Origin: Flavobacteria bacterium GWA2_35_26
GTDB lineage: Bacteria > Bacteroidota > Bacteroidia > Flavobacteriales > Flavobacteriaceae
Assembly: GCA_001800905.1 (NCBI GenBank)
Contig: MGWH01000006.1
Span: 62,001-126,000 of the forward strand
DNA: 64,000 bases
Direction of reading: 5' to 3'
Position 1 is the stretch's first letter. The number at the start of each line of letters is the position of its first letter. The position numbers were made by a program, and so were the translations under genes. A model generated the notes under the pieces. The model saw only the letters and a list, made by a program, of their open reading frames with translations, searched no databases and was not told the origin of the DNA. Positions 53,840 to 63,600 of the stretch are shown piece after piece.

Positions 53840-54559
53840 ATGGCAGAGTGGACAGAAAGAGCCGAATTATTATTTAAAAAAGAAGGATTAGAAAAATTAC
53901 ACAATGCCAAAGTATTGGTCGTTGGATTAGGAGGCGTAGGTTCTTTTGCTGCTGAATTTTTAGCAAGAGCAGGAGTAGGCAATATGACTATTGTTGATGG
54001 CGATGTAGTGGATATTACTAATATTAACCGACAATTACCGGCTTTGCATTCTACTGTAGGGCAACCTAAAATAACTATTGTAGGCGATCGTTTGATGGAT
54101 ATTAATCCTGAATTGCAATTGACTCGTATCCAAGAATTTTTATCACCAGAACGCGCGTTTGAATTGGTTTCACCAGAATTTGATTATGTTTTGGATTGTA
54201 TTGACAGTGTGACACCTAAATTGAATTTGATCATCGCTGCCAAACGAAAAGGAGTTAAAGTAATTAGTAGTATGGGAGCTGGAGGCAAGATGCAAGCATC
54301 TAAAGTAAAAGTATCCGACATTAGTAAAACAGAGAATTGCTTTTTGGCACGTACCATTAAACGACGTTTGAAAGAAGTGAAAATTGATAAAGGAGTGAAA
54401 GTAGTTTTCTCATCAGAAATACAAGACGAAAGCAGTTTAAAAACTACTGACGGGAAGAATTTTAAAAAATCATTTTACGGAACCAACAGTTATATGCCAG
54501 GTTTATTTGGTTTGTATGCGGCCGAAACAGTGATCCGTTATTTATTGTACAGAGACTAA
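53840..54559 (+). CDS. tcdA: tRNA threonylcarbamoyladenosine dehydratase
   Basis: 239 aa E1-like enzyme. The adenylate-binding loop is VLVVGLGGVGSFAAE; DGDVVDITNINRQL and DCIDSVTPKLNLI follow. It cyclises t6A37 in tRNA to ct6A using ATP. A short form without the zinc-type Cys of ThiF/MoeB supports TcdA (CsdL) over MoeB. It begins MAEWTERAELLF. Confidence 0.9.
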   Translation: MAEWTERAELLFKKEGLEKLHNAKVLVVGLGGVGSFAAEFLARAGVGNMTIVDGDVVDITNINRQLPALHSTVGQPKITIVGDRLMDINPELQLTRIQEFLSPERAFELVSPEFDYVLDCIDSVTPKLNLIIAAKRKGVKVISSMGAGGKMQASKVKVSDISKTENCFLARTIKRRLKEVKIDKGVKVVFSSEIQDESSLKTTDGKNFKKSFYGTNSYMPGLFGLYAAETVIRYLLYRD

Positions 54560-54578
54560 TTAGTTATACAAAACAACT

Positions 54579-55235
54579 ATGATACAGACGGTAATTTTTG
54601 ATATGGATGGGGTTATTGTGGATACCGAACCGGTGCACCGCTATGCGTATTACAAGCAATTTGAAGAATTGAATATTGAGGTGACCGAGGCAATGTACAC
54701 TTCGTTTACCGGTTTTTCGACTCGAAATACGTTTCAAACTTTGAAAGAACAGTTTCAATTAACGCACGAAGTAGAAGATTTGATTCAGCGAAAAAGAAGC
54801 ATTTTTAATGATGCTTTTGATACGAAAGCAGATTTGGAATTATTAGAGGGTGTTCGTACTTTGATCGAAGATTTACACCAAAACGGAATCCAATTGATTT
54901 TGGCCTCTTCAGCTTCAAAAGTGACTATTGATCGCGTATTTACTCGTTTTGGGTTACATGATTTTTTCACTCATATTGTAAGTGGAGAAGACTTTCCAAA
55001 ATCCAAACCGCATCCGGCAATATTTGAACATGCAGCTTCCTTGTCGATAGCGCCCAAAGAAAATTGCATTGTGATAGAAGATAGTACGAATGGTGTAAAA
55101 GCGGCTAAATCTGCTGGGATTTATTGTGTAGGATACATCAGCGAACATTCCAAAGATCAGCATTTAGAAGAGGCCGATTTAGTGATCAATCACTTTAAAG
55201 AATTAACTGCTGAAGTTATTCGTACTTTAAATTAA
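54579..55235 (+). CDS. HAD-superfamily phosphatase (beta-phosphoglucomutase-like)
   Basis: 218 aa. Motif I VIFDMDGVIVDTEP, motif II LILASSASKV, motif III Lys in PKSKPHPAIFEHAA and motif IV IVIEDSTNGVKAAK with a four-helix cap. The family includes beta-phosphoglucomutase and small sugar-phosphate phosphatases; no sugar operon surrounds it, so a general phosphatase is likelier. Last gene of the DUF1684 run. Confidence 0.88.
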   Translation: MIQTVIFDMDGVIVDTEPVHRYAYYKQFEELNIEVTEAMYTSFTGFSTRNTFQTLKEQFQLTHEVEDLIQRKRSIFNDAFDTKADLELLEGVRTLIEDLHQNGIQLILASSASKVTIDRVFTRFGLHDFFTHIVSGEDFPKSKPHPAIFEHAASLSIAPKENCIVIEDSTNGVKAAKSAGIYCVGYISEHSKDQHLEEADLVINHFKELTAEVIRTLN

Positions 55236-55264
55236 TATTTATCTCAATCATTCAATTGAATTTG

Positions 55265-55272
55265 TAAATTTG
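55265..55272 (+). promoter_or_regulatory. -7 box of the DUF2911 gene
   Basis: TAAATTTG, 21 nt before ATG 55294; it overlaps the alternative TTG start at 55270 and rules it out. Confidence 0.55.
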
Positions 55273-55293
55273 GAATCAATAAACACAAACACT

Positions 55294-56139
55294 ATGAAAA
55301 AAATAATTTTCGCATTAGCGGTATTCATTTCTCAATTTGTTGCAGATGCACAAATTAAAACACCACAAGCTAGCCCAAGAGCTATAGTGAGTCAAATGGT
55401 AGGATTAACAGAAGTAGAATTGAATTATTCTCGTCCAGGAGCAAAAGGCAGACCGGTTTTCGGTAACTTAGTTCCTTTTGGAAAATTGTGGAGAACGGGT
55501 GCTAATGAGAATACTACTATTTCATTTAGCGATGATGTTATCATTGATGGAAAAACCTTGAAAAAAGGAAAATATGCCTTGTATTCAGTTCCAAGAATTG
55601 AAAGTTGGGATATTATTTTTTATACTTCAACTGATAACTGGGGGTTACCACAAGAGTTTGATGAGGCTAAAGTGGCGCTTAGAACAACAGTTAAAGAAGA
55701 AGCTTTATCAAAACCAGTAGAAAGTTTAACAATCAATATTTCTGGTTTAGATACTAGTTCTGCTTTTTTGGAAATTTTTTGGGAGAATTCATCCGTAGCC
55801 TTGAAATTTGAAGTACCTACTCAAAAAACAGCTATGGCAAGTATAGAAAAAGTTTTGGGAGGTCCTACAGCCAATGATTATTATTCGGCAGCCAATTTTT
55901 TATTTCAATCCAATACAGATATTGCTAAATCATTAGTATATGTGAACAAATCATTGGAATTAAGCAAAGACAAACCGTTCTGGTTTTTGCGTTTAAAATC
56001 ATTGATCCAAGCGAAACAAGGCGATAAGTCAGGCGCAATTGAAACCGCTAAATTATCGATGGAAGCTGCTGAGGAAGCTAAAAATCAAGATTACGTTAAA
56101 ATGAATAGAGATAGTATTGCTGAATGGAGTAAGAAATAA
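55294..56139 (+). CDS. DUF2911 secreted protein
   Basis: 281 aa from ATG 55294. Signal peptide to about residue 20 (FVADAQ). SPRAIVSQMVGLTEVELNYSRP then GAKGRPVFG, LVPFGKLWRTGANENTTI and KKGKYALYSVP are the landmarks of DUF2911. The C-terminal 90 residues look TPR-like (AKSLVYVNKSLELSKDKPF). Function unknown; Bacteroidota often carry several. Has its own promoter and a shared terminator at 56161. Confidence 0.88.
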   Translation: MKKIIFALAVFISQFVADAQIKTPQASPRAIVSQMVGLTEVELNYSRPGAKGRPVFGNLVPFGKLWRTGANENTTISFSDDVIIDGKTLKKGKYALYSVPRIESWDIIFYTSTDNWGLPQEFDEAKVALRTTVKEEALSKPVESLTINISGLDTSSAFLEIFWENSSVALKFEVPTQKTAMASIEKVLGGPTANDYYSAANFLFQSNTDIAKSLVYVNKSLELSKDKPFWFLRLKSLIQAKQGDKSGAIETAKLSMEAAEEAKNQDYVKMNRDSIAEWSKK

Positions 56140-56160
56140 TTCAATTTTAATCGCAATAAA

Positions 56161-56190
56161 AAATCCCGTTTATTATTTAAACGGGATTTT
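56161..56190. terminator. Bidirectional terminator between DUF2911 and the symporter
   Basis: AAATCCCGTTTA (56161-56172) pairs exactly with 56178-56189, a 12-bp stem with a T-run on one side and an A-run on the other. Confidence 0.9.
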
Positions 56191-56191
56191 T

Positions 56192-57916
56192 TTATTCAAC
56201 AAAGGCAATTTTATTCTTGAATACCAATCGCTCTAGTAGCCAAGCAATAACAATAGTCAATAGAGCCCCTATGAAATTCAGCCATAAATACCCTAATTTT
56301 TCCTCACCACTTGGGTATAAATAAATTGCAAAGTAGTAGATGACAAAAATGGCAACTTGGCTAAAAACCGCGCTGTAGAAAATAGCACTCGATTGAATTC
56401 TTTTGGAATACATTCCTACTAAAAAGATGCCTAAAACGGTTCCATAAAAAATAGACCCAATGATATTTACCAATTGAATCAGGTTTTCAAACAAAGTACC
56501 AATACAAGCAAATAGTATGGCTATTATTCCCCAAAATAAGGTGAATAGTTTACTAGCATTAAGGTAATGTTTTTCTGATTTTTCTTCTTTTAAATTTCGT
56601 TTGTAGATGTCAATGGTGGTGGTTGATGCCAAAGCATTTAAACCCGAAGCGGTGGAGGACATGGCTGCCGAAATGATTACGGCCAACAATAATCCAATTA
56701 ACCCTTTGGGTAAATAGTTCAAAATGAAGTGAAAAAACACATAATCTTTATCGTTGGTTTCGCTGCGACTATCTGCCTTCAAAATAATCTCTTTAGCTCG
56801 ATCTCTTAAGTCTTTTTCTTTATTCGAAAGTGCAACCATTTCCTTTCTTAGAATAGGATTGTCATAGTCTTGGTTCAGTTGATCGATGTACAACAGGTTG
56901 ATTACTTTTTTATCTTCAGAGATTACTTCTAACTTTTTTTCGAGGGCTTTGTATTCCTCTTTAAAAGGCGAATTATCTACACTTATTTTATTGTTAGGGT
57001 TAAAATTTAAAGGGACTGGGTTGAATTGAAAAAAAACGAAAACGAGAACACCTGTCAAGAGAATAAAGAATTGCATTGGCACTTTTAATACACCGTTCAT
57101 TAGTAATCCCATCTGACTTTCTCTAACTGATTTTCCTGATAAATAGCGCCCCACTTGAGATTGGTCTGTGCCAAAGTAGGCTAAAGCCAAGAAAAAACCT
57201 CCGGTGATTCCGCTCCAAAAGGTATATTTTTCTTCGGGATCAAATGAAAAATTAACACTGTCCATTTTGTCATTGGCACCAGCAATATGCATGGCATTGC
57301 TAAAACTCATATCGTTGGGTAAGTAATATAATATCCAAAAAAAGGTAATTACCATTCCCAATAAAATGACAAACATTTGTTGTTTTTGGGTTACGTTTAC
57401 TGCCTTGGTACCGCCAGTAACAGTATAGACAATTACTAATAATCCGATAATGATATTCAAATAATTGATATTCCAACCCAATAGGGCTGACAAAATAATT
57501 GCGGGTGCATAAATAGTCAATCCGGTTCCGAGTCCTCTTTGAAACAAGAAAAGTCCGGCAGCTAATGAACGAGTACGTAAATCAAATCGTTTGCCTAAAT
57601 ATTCATAAGCAGTGTAGACTTTGTATTTGTGATAAATAGGAATAAATGTAACACAAACAATTACCATGGCTATTGGTAAGCCAAAATAAAACTGCACGAA
57701 TCCCATTCCGTCATGATAGGCTTGTCCTGGCGTAGATAAAAAGGTAATTGCACTAGCTTGCGTCGCCATAACCGAAAGACCTACAATATGCCAAGGGGTT
57801 TCATTACTTCCTAAAATATAATCCTGCACGTTTTTACTTCCCTGACTTTTCCAAGCCCCATAAACGACTATGAAAAGTAGTGTAACGACAAGTATGATCC
57901 AATCAAATAATTCCAT
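56192..57916 (-). CDS. Sodium:solute symporter (SSF family)
   Basis: 574 aa with about thirteen membrane segments. FDWIILVVTLLFIVVYGAW, then GLSVMATQASAITFLSTPGQ, and the core QSQVGRYLSGKSVRES are typical of SSF proteins. A charged insert of about 90 residues (roughly 325-415, with EEYKALEKKLEVISEDKK) separates two helices, a common feature of Bacteroidota members. It imports a solute with Na+; the neighbourhood does not tell which. A 34-aa membrane peptide gene ends 3 nt upstream. Confidence 0.9.
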   Translation of the reverse strand: MELFDWIILVVTLLFIVVYGAWKSQGSKNVQDYILGSNETPWHIVGLSVMATQASAITFLSTPGQAYHDGMGFVQFYFGLPIAMVIVCVTFIPIYHKYKVYTAYEYLGKRFDLRTRSLAAGLFLFQRGLGTGLTIYAPAIILSALLGWNINYLNIIIGLLVIVYTVTGGTKAVNVTQKQQMFVILLGMVITFFWILYYLPNDMSFSNAMHIAGANDKMDSVNFSFDPEEKYTFWSGITGGFFLALAYFGTDQSQVGRYLSGKSVRESQMGLLMNGVLKVPMQFFILLTGVLVFVFFQFNPVPLNFNPNNKISVDNSPFKEEYKALEKKLEVISEDKKVINLLYIDQLNQDYDNPILRKEMVALSNKEKDLRDRAKEIILKADSRSETNDKDYVFFHFILNYLPKGLIGLLLAVIISAAMSSTASGLNALASTTTIDIYKRNLKEEKSEKHYLNASKLFTLFWGIIAILFACIGTLFENLIQLVNIIGSIFYGTVLGIFLVGMYSKRIQSSAIFYSAVFSQVAIFVIYYFAIYLYPSGEEKLGYLWLNFIGALLTIVIAWLLERLVFKNKIAFVE

Positions 57917-57919
57917 AAT

Positions 57920-58024
57920 TTAAGCGTATAACTGCATTATGAAATAAAACAACAAAATATAGATAGCATTAATAACAAGTACCCAAGTATAGCTTTTTTT
58001 CCAAATTTTAGTTTTTGATTTCAT
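57920..58024 (-). CDS. 34-aa membrane peptide upstream of the symporter
   Basis: The ORF encodes MKSKTKIWKKSYTWVLVINA followed by a hydrophobic run ending MQLYA. It has a strongly basic N-terminus and one membrane helix of about 20 residues, so its N-terminus should stay in the cytoplasm. Its stop lies 3 nt before the symporter ATG and its start 34 nt after the mscS-like gene, fitting an operon. The positive-inside layout and tight spacing suggest a real small subunit or assembly partner of the transporter. Confidence 0.6.
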   Translation of the reverse strand: MKSKTKIWKKSYTWVLVINAIYILLFYFIMQLYA

Positions 58025-58058
58025 TTTGATCTACTTTGGTGTTATTAATTAACTATCA

Positions 58059-58598
58059 TTAATCAGTAAATTCAGAATCTGATTTTGATTCTAGACTAAT
58101 GATCGAAATCCCTTTCTGTAATAAAAGGTTATTGGGGTAGATAACTAATTCACCTTCTTTATTGATCATACTAATGTAAAAGGCGCCAATGTCTTCAATT
58201 TCTGCAATAACAGGAAAATCTTTATCATGGATATGAATGGTATCGCCAATTTTAAATGGATACGAAAAAAACAAAATTATCCCAGAAGTAATGTTACTCA
58301 AAATGGACCATTGTGCCACCATGGCTACACCCACGATGGTTGCCAAAGAAGATACTGCAATGATAATGTCTTTGGCATCAACACCCCAAATAATAACCAA
58401 GGCAACAAGAACCAAAATGTTAATTAATAAGTGTAAATATTTGATTACAAGGTTGGTGCGTCTTTCTACAGTTTGACTTAAACGGGCATAACGGCGAACT
58501 AATTTTGTAGTGATAAGTCGCAATAATACTAATAGTACTAATACAACTCCAGTAGCAATAGCTTCGCGTGCAAAATCGTTAAAAAATGAAATGTACAT
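58059..58598 (-). CDS. Small mechanosensitive channel (MscS core)
   Basis: 179 aa. Three hydrophobic helices, then the pore-lining and beta region GVAMVAQWSILSNITSGIILFFSYPFKIGD, the hallmark of MscS. VIAEIEDIGAFYISMINKEGELVIYPNNLLLQK is the beta domain. The C-terminal alpha/beta cage of E. coli MscS (286 aa) is missing, a shortened form common in Bacteroidota. It releases solutes under osmotic downshock. Four nt after maf. Confidence 0.88.
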   Translation of the reverse strand: MYISFFNDFAREAIATGVVLVLLVLLRLITTKLVRRYARLSQTVERRTNLVIKYLHLLINILVLVALVIIWGVDAKDIIIAVSSLATIVGVAMVAQWSILSNITSGIILFFSYPFKIGDTIHIHDKDFPVIAEIEDIGAFYISMINKEGELVIYPNNLLLQKGISIISLESKSDSEFTD

Positions 58599-58602
58599 AA
58601 TT

Positions 58603-59190
58603 TTAGTTGTCTAAATTATTTAAATAATCGAATACTTTATCGGTTGGCATTCCCATCACATTCGTATAGGAACCTTCTATTTTGGCTACTCCGACAAACC
58701 CAATCCATTCCTGAATACCATAGGCGCCCGCTTTATCATAGGGTTTGTAATGGTCCAAATAATATTGAATGGCTTGATCGCTAAGTGTATTAAAAGTGAC
58801 TTTAGTAACCTCAAAAATAGTATCCGTTTTTGTTTTTGTTTTAAAACAAACTGAAGTAATCACCTCGTGCGTAGCATTGGATAACGATTGTAAAATAGCA
58901 AAAGCATCTTGCTCGTCTTTGGGTTTGCCCAAAGCTTTGTTGTTGTGCCACACAATCGTATCACTGGTAATTAGCAATTCGTTTTCCTTAAGTTCGCCCT
59001 CAAATGCGCTGGCTTTCAATTCAGCTAAATAATTTGTAATTGCTTCGGCTTCTAATTCTGGAGGATAGACCTCTTCAATTTCTTTAAGACGAATTTCAAA
59101 ATCCAAATCCAAGTCTTTGAAAAATTGTTGGCGTCTTGGCGAACCAGACGCTAAAATCAAGGAATAGTTGGCGAGTTTATTTTTAAGCAT
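58603..59190 (-). CDS. maf: Maf family nucleotide pyrophosphatase
   Basis: 195 aa. LILASGSPRRQQFFKDL at the N-terminus, the catalytic Asp in LITSDTIVW, and GIQEWIGFVGVAKIEGSYTN near the end match Maf/YhdE. Such enzymes hydrolyse dTTP/UTP or modified nucleotides. It follows the KdsC-like gene by 11 nt. Confidence 0.93.
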   Translation of the reverse strand: MLKNKLANYSLILASGSPRRQQFFKDLDLDFEIRLKEIEEVYPPELEAEAITNYLAELKASAFEGELKENELLITSDTIVWHNNKALGKPKDEQDAFAILQSLSNATHEVITSVCFKTKTKTDTIFEVTKVTFNTLSDQAIQYYLDHYKPYDKAGAYGIQEWIGFVGVAKIEGSYTNVMGMPTDKVFDYLNNLDN

Positions 59191-59201
59191 TCGTTTGTTG
59201 G

Positions 59202-59729
59202 TTAATCGTGTTTACCGTCAAAATTCTCCATCCATTTACCTTGCACTTTCATGACTTGTTCAATCACATCACGAACGGTACCTTTTCCTCCATTTTTATG
59301 AGAAATGTATTTTGAAATTGATTTTATTTCGGGGCTTGCATCTTGTGGACAAGTAGGTAATCCAACCAATTTCATTACATGATAATCAGGAATGTCATCG
59401 CCCATATACAAAACTTGTTCTGCTTTAATGTTATAAATGTCAGTGTATTCATCGAATGTAGCTACTTTGTCTGGAGTTCCCAAATGAATGTCTGTAATAC
59501 CTAGATTACGCAAACGAACACGAACACCTTCGTTGCTTCCTCCAGAAATGATACACACATTGTAACCCGCATCTACAGCCGATTTTAACGCATATCCATC
59601 GCGGATATTCATGGTTCGTAACATTTCGCCTTCGTTGGAAACAAAAACAGAACCGTCGGTAAGTACGCCATCGACATCAAAAATAAATGTGGTGATGTCG
59701 TTCATTATTTCTTTATAGCTTTTTGCCAT
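59202..59729 (-). CDS. kdsC: KdsC-like HAD phosphatase
   Basis: 175 aa, the capless HAD form. Motif I FIFDVDGVLTDG, RTMNIRDGYALK, IISGGSN, and YMGDDIPDYHVMKLVGLPTCPQDA match KdsC, which dephosphorylates 3-deoxy-D-manno-octulosonate 8-phosphate for lipopolysaccharide. The Kdo synthase and transferase genes are not nearby, so the substrate follows from family only. It overlaps the DUF2520 gene by 17 nt. Confidence 0.8.
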   Translation of the reverse strand: MAKSYKEIMNDITTFIFDVDGVLTDGSVFVSNEGEMLRTMNIRDGYALKSAVDAGYNVCIISGGSNEGVRVRLRNLGITDIHLGTPDKVATFDEYTDIYNIKAEQVLYMGDDIPDYHVMKLVGLPTCPQDASPEIKSISKYISHKNGGKGTVRDVIEQVMKVQGKWMENFDGKHD

Positions 59730-60474
59730 TATCTTGTATGGATTGAGTTAGTAGATTATAAATAGCAGCTTGATTTTCATCAGTCAAAAACTGTTGATGT
59801 GCTGCAATTGTTGAGATATCGTTACGTTTAGCGGGTCCCGTTTGCGCTGCTTTAGGCGAAAGGGTTGCTGTTTTGTTTGCTGTTTCCTGAATCAAAGGTT
59901 TTAAAATTGCAAAAGGAATTGCGTTAGCATCGCAAATTTCATTTCCTATTAGGTACAAATGATTGACAAAATTATTTACAAAAACCGCCGCTACATGCAA
60001 GGCTTTTCGTTGTTCAGAGTTAATGTCGTAAACAGCGTCTGAAATAGCATTGGCAATTAGTTTTAAATTAGGTAAATCTTTTCCATTTTCTGTTTCTAGG
60101 CAAAGTGGAATCGTTTTAAAATTCACTGCTTTGTCTTTGGAAAACGTTTGTAAAGGATAAAAAACAGCTCGATGATTTTTGGGATTCAAACTATCGATGG
60201 ATACGGATCCTGAAGTATGTGCTACCAATCGATTTTCAAATGGTAAAGCAGCGGAAACCTCAGCAATAGCATCATCCGAAACCGAAATGATATACAGATC
60301 AGCTTCTTGCAATTGAGTATAGTCAGAAATAATTCGATTGGAATCGAGTAGGTGAGCGACGGTTATAGGATTGCGCGCCAACACTTGGACCAATTCGATC
60401 GAGGGATTCGATTGAAACGCCTGAATCAAATGTTGGGCTAGGTTTCCAGAACCGATGATGCTTACTTTAATCAT
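59713..60474 (-). CDS. Rossmann-like/DUF2520 protein
   Basis: 253 aa. The N-terminal nucleotide-binding fold starts KVSIIGSGNLAQHLIQAF; LYIISVSDDAIAEVSAALP and VAHTSGSVSIDSL follow, then the helical DUF2520 domain with ALHVAAVFVNNFVNHLY and TGPAKRNDISTIAAH. It resembles pyrroline-5-carboxylate reductase and ketopantoate reductase folds, but the substrate is unknown. It heads the DUF2520-kdsC-maf-mscS-peptide-symporter run. Its promoter almost touches its ATG. Confidence 0.85.
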   Translation of the reverse strand: MIKVSIIGSGNLAQHLIQAFQSNPSIELVQVLARNPITVAHLLDSNRIISDYTQLQEADLYIISVSDDAIAEVSAALPFENRLVAHTSGSVSIDSLNPKNHRAVFYPLQTFSKDKAVNFKTIPLCLETENGKDLPNLKLIANAISDAVYDINSEQRKALHVAAVFVNNFVNHLYLIGNEICDANAIPFAILKPLIQETANKTATLSPKAAQTGPAKRNDISTIAAHQQFLTDENQAAIYNLLTQSIQDNGKKL

Positions 60475-60479
60475 AGCTA

Positions 60480-60508
60480 CAAATTTAACAAAAAAATGAA
60501 GAGTTCAA
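60480..60508 (-). promoter_or_regulatory. Promoter of the DUF2520 operon, leaderless type
   Basis: Reverse strand TTG (60508-60506), 18 nt, TAAATTTG (60487-60480). The box ends 5 nt before the ATG at 60474, so the mRNA should start at or beside the start codon. Confidence 0.75.
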
Positions 60509-60590
60509 CTGATATTAATTCAATTCCTATTGGTGTTTAATTTTGGATTAAATTAACAACTGTCCGAATATGGAAGTCAACATTTTTAAG

Positions 60591-60598
60591 TACTTTTG
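60591..60598 (+). promoter_or_regulatory. -7 box of ccsBA
   Basis: TACTTTTG, 31 nt before ATG 60630. It lies after the alternative ATG at 60570, so that start is rejected. Confidence 0.6.
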
Positions 60599-60629
60599 TG
60601 CCACTTATATCAAAATTAATTCCTTTATA

Positions 60630-63600
60630 ATGGATAAAAAAATAAGCTCAATTTTGTTTTCTACTCGCTTGATGGCGGTTATTTTTATAGTTTTTGCAGT
60701 AGCGATGGGAGCAGGAACTTTTATTGAAAGTAAATACAATACAGATACGGCTCGTATTTGGATTTATAATGCATGGTGGTTTGAAGTAATCATGGTCTTT
60801 TTCATGATTAATTTTTTTGGCAATATCAAGCGTTACCAATTATTCAAAAAAGAAAAATGGGCGACTTTAATGTTGCACTTTGCCTTTATTTTTATTCTGT
60901 TAGGCGCTTTTATTACCCGTTACATAAGTTATGAAGGCGTGATGCCCATTCGCGAAGGCGCTACCGAGAACAAAGTGTATTCTGATAAAACATTTTTGAC
61001 TGTGTTTGTAGATGGAGAATATAAAGGAGAACCTAGACGTAGAGTTTTTGAAAAACAACTCCTGTTATCACCAGTTACAGATAATGATTTTACCCTTTCT
61101 GGAGAATTCGCTGACACCCCTTTTAAAGTCAATTATGCCAATTATATTATGGGTGCCAAACAAAAAATCGAACCCAATGACAAAGGAATTTTATATTTAA
61201 AATTAGTTGAAGCTGGTGAAGGTGGGCGAGAAGAACACTTCCTTAAAGAAGGCGAAGTACAAAATATTCATAATGTTTTATTTGCTTTGAATAAACCTAC
61301 AGATGGTGCAATTAATATTTCCACTACAGGTGAAACACCTACTATTCAAACTCCTTTTGAAGGAAATTTTATGCGTATGGCCGATAAATTACAAGGCAAA
61401 GTGGAAAAAGATATTGTGCAACCTTTGATGATGCGTTCGTTGTATACTATTGGCGAAAAGCGTTTTGTTTTCCCAGATCCTCCTACAAAAGGGACGATTG
61501 CTTACGAATCGGATAATGACTTTAAAGCTAAGAATCATAATGATGCTTTGGTAATCACTCTAACGGCAGATGGGCAACAAAAAGAAGTTACGCTGTTAGG
61601 TTCTAAAGGAAAAACAGGCGAACCGCAAACGGTGAAAATTGGTAACAAAGATTACTCTTTCTTTTTTGGAAGCAAAACTTACGATTTGCCTTTTACAATT
61701 AAGTTGAATGATTTTATTGCCAAAAAATATCCAGGAACCGAGAAGAGTTATTCGGCTTTTGAAAGTAAAGTCACTGTAAAAGATTCTACTGAAACTTTTG
61801 ATGCTCAAATATACATGAACCACGTGTTGGATTATAAAGGTTTCCGTTTCTTTCAGTCGTCATTTGATCCTGATGAAAAAGGAACAGTTTTATCAGTGAA
61901 TCACGATTTTTGGGGAACCAATATTACCTATTTGGGTTACTTTTTATTGTACATCGCAATGATGGCTATTTTGTTTACAAAACATTCTCGTTTTGCCGAT
62001 TTAAAAAGAAAATTAGAAAGCGTTAAAGTTAAAAAAGCAAAATTTTTGGCTGTTATTTTATTCCTTCTAAGTGCCACAACTTGGGCACAAGACCATGTTC
62101 ATAATCATGAACACCAACATGATGCAAAAGAAGAAAATACAGCAGCACATGCTAACACCATGTTGTCATTGAAAGAAACAGAAACTTTAATTTCAAAATA
62201 CAAAGTCTCAAAAGAACATGCCGCAAAGTTTGGACGATTGATCATTCAAGATGCTGGAGGTAGAATGAAACCTATCAATACGTTTTCATCTGAATTGTTG
62301 CGAAAAGTAAGTCATTCGGATACCTACAACGGAATGAATTCCGATCAAGCCTTTCTATCGATGACACAATATGCAAGTGCTTGGATTCAGGTTCCAATCA
62401 TTTATATTAAAGCAGGTAATGACAGTATTCGTAAAATTATTGGGATTGATTCTAAAGCTGGATTTGCACCATTCGTATCTTTCTTTGATGCCAAAGGAAA
62501 TTACAAATTGACACCGTATTTAGAAGAGGCTTTTAAAAGCGCGAATCCAAATCAGTTTGAAAAAGATTTTATCGAAACGGATAAAAAAGTGAACTTAATG
62601 GAATCGGCATTGAGTGGTCGCATCTTAAAAATATTCCCTATTCCAAACGAACCTAATAATAAATGGATTTCCTACTTAGAATTAAACGAGTCGGGAATGA
62701 AAGGCATGGATGCCACCTACACCAAGAGTATTTTACCCTTATACTTTGGAACTTTAAACAATGCTGCAACTTCCAATGAGTATACCTCAGCCGATGAATT
62801 ATTAGAAAGTTTGAATGGGTTCCAAAAGAAATTTGGTAGTTCAGTCATGCCTTCAGAAGATAAAATTGATTTAGAAATTGCCTATAACAAATACGATGTG
62901 TTTAAAAACTTGCCGTATTGGTATTTGACTGCAGCAGTTTTGATGTTGTTGTTGTGTATTGTAGATATTTATAAATCAAGAAAAGCAATTCGTATTAGTA
63001 TTAATGTAATTCATGTTGCTATTGGATTGTTGTTTCTATTACATACTTTAGGATTAATAGCACGTTGGGTAATTTCGGGACATGCGCCATGGAGTAATGC
63101 CTATGAATCGATCATTTATGTAGCTTGGGCCACTATGTTTTTTGGTTTGGCTTTCGATAGAAAATCAAAATTAACTGTTGCCTCATCCTCTTTTGTTACT
63201 GCGATGATTTTGATGGCTGCTTATATGAATTGGATTGATCCAGAAATCGCCAACCTACAACCCGTTTTGAATTCGTATTGGTTGATGATTCATGTGGCAG
63301 TAATTGTGGCGAGTTACGGACCCTTTGCTTTGGGAATGATTTTAGGATTCGTTTCATTAATATTGATCTTGTTTACCAATGAAAAGAACAAAGCCAAGAT
63401 GGATTTGAACATCCAGGAAATTACCTATATTAATGAAATGGCATTGACTATCGGATTGATTATGTTGACAATTGGTAACTTCTTAGGAGGACAATGGGCT
63501 AACGAAAGTTGGGGTCGTTATTGGGGTTGGGACCCAAAGGAAACTTGGGCACTAATTAGTATTATGGTCTATGCCTTTGTTATCCATGCCCGATTTGTCC

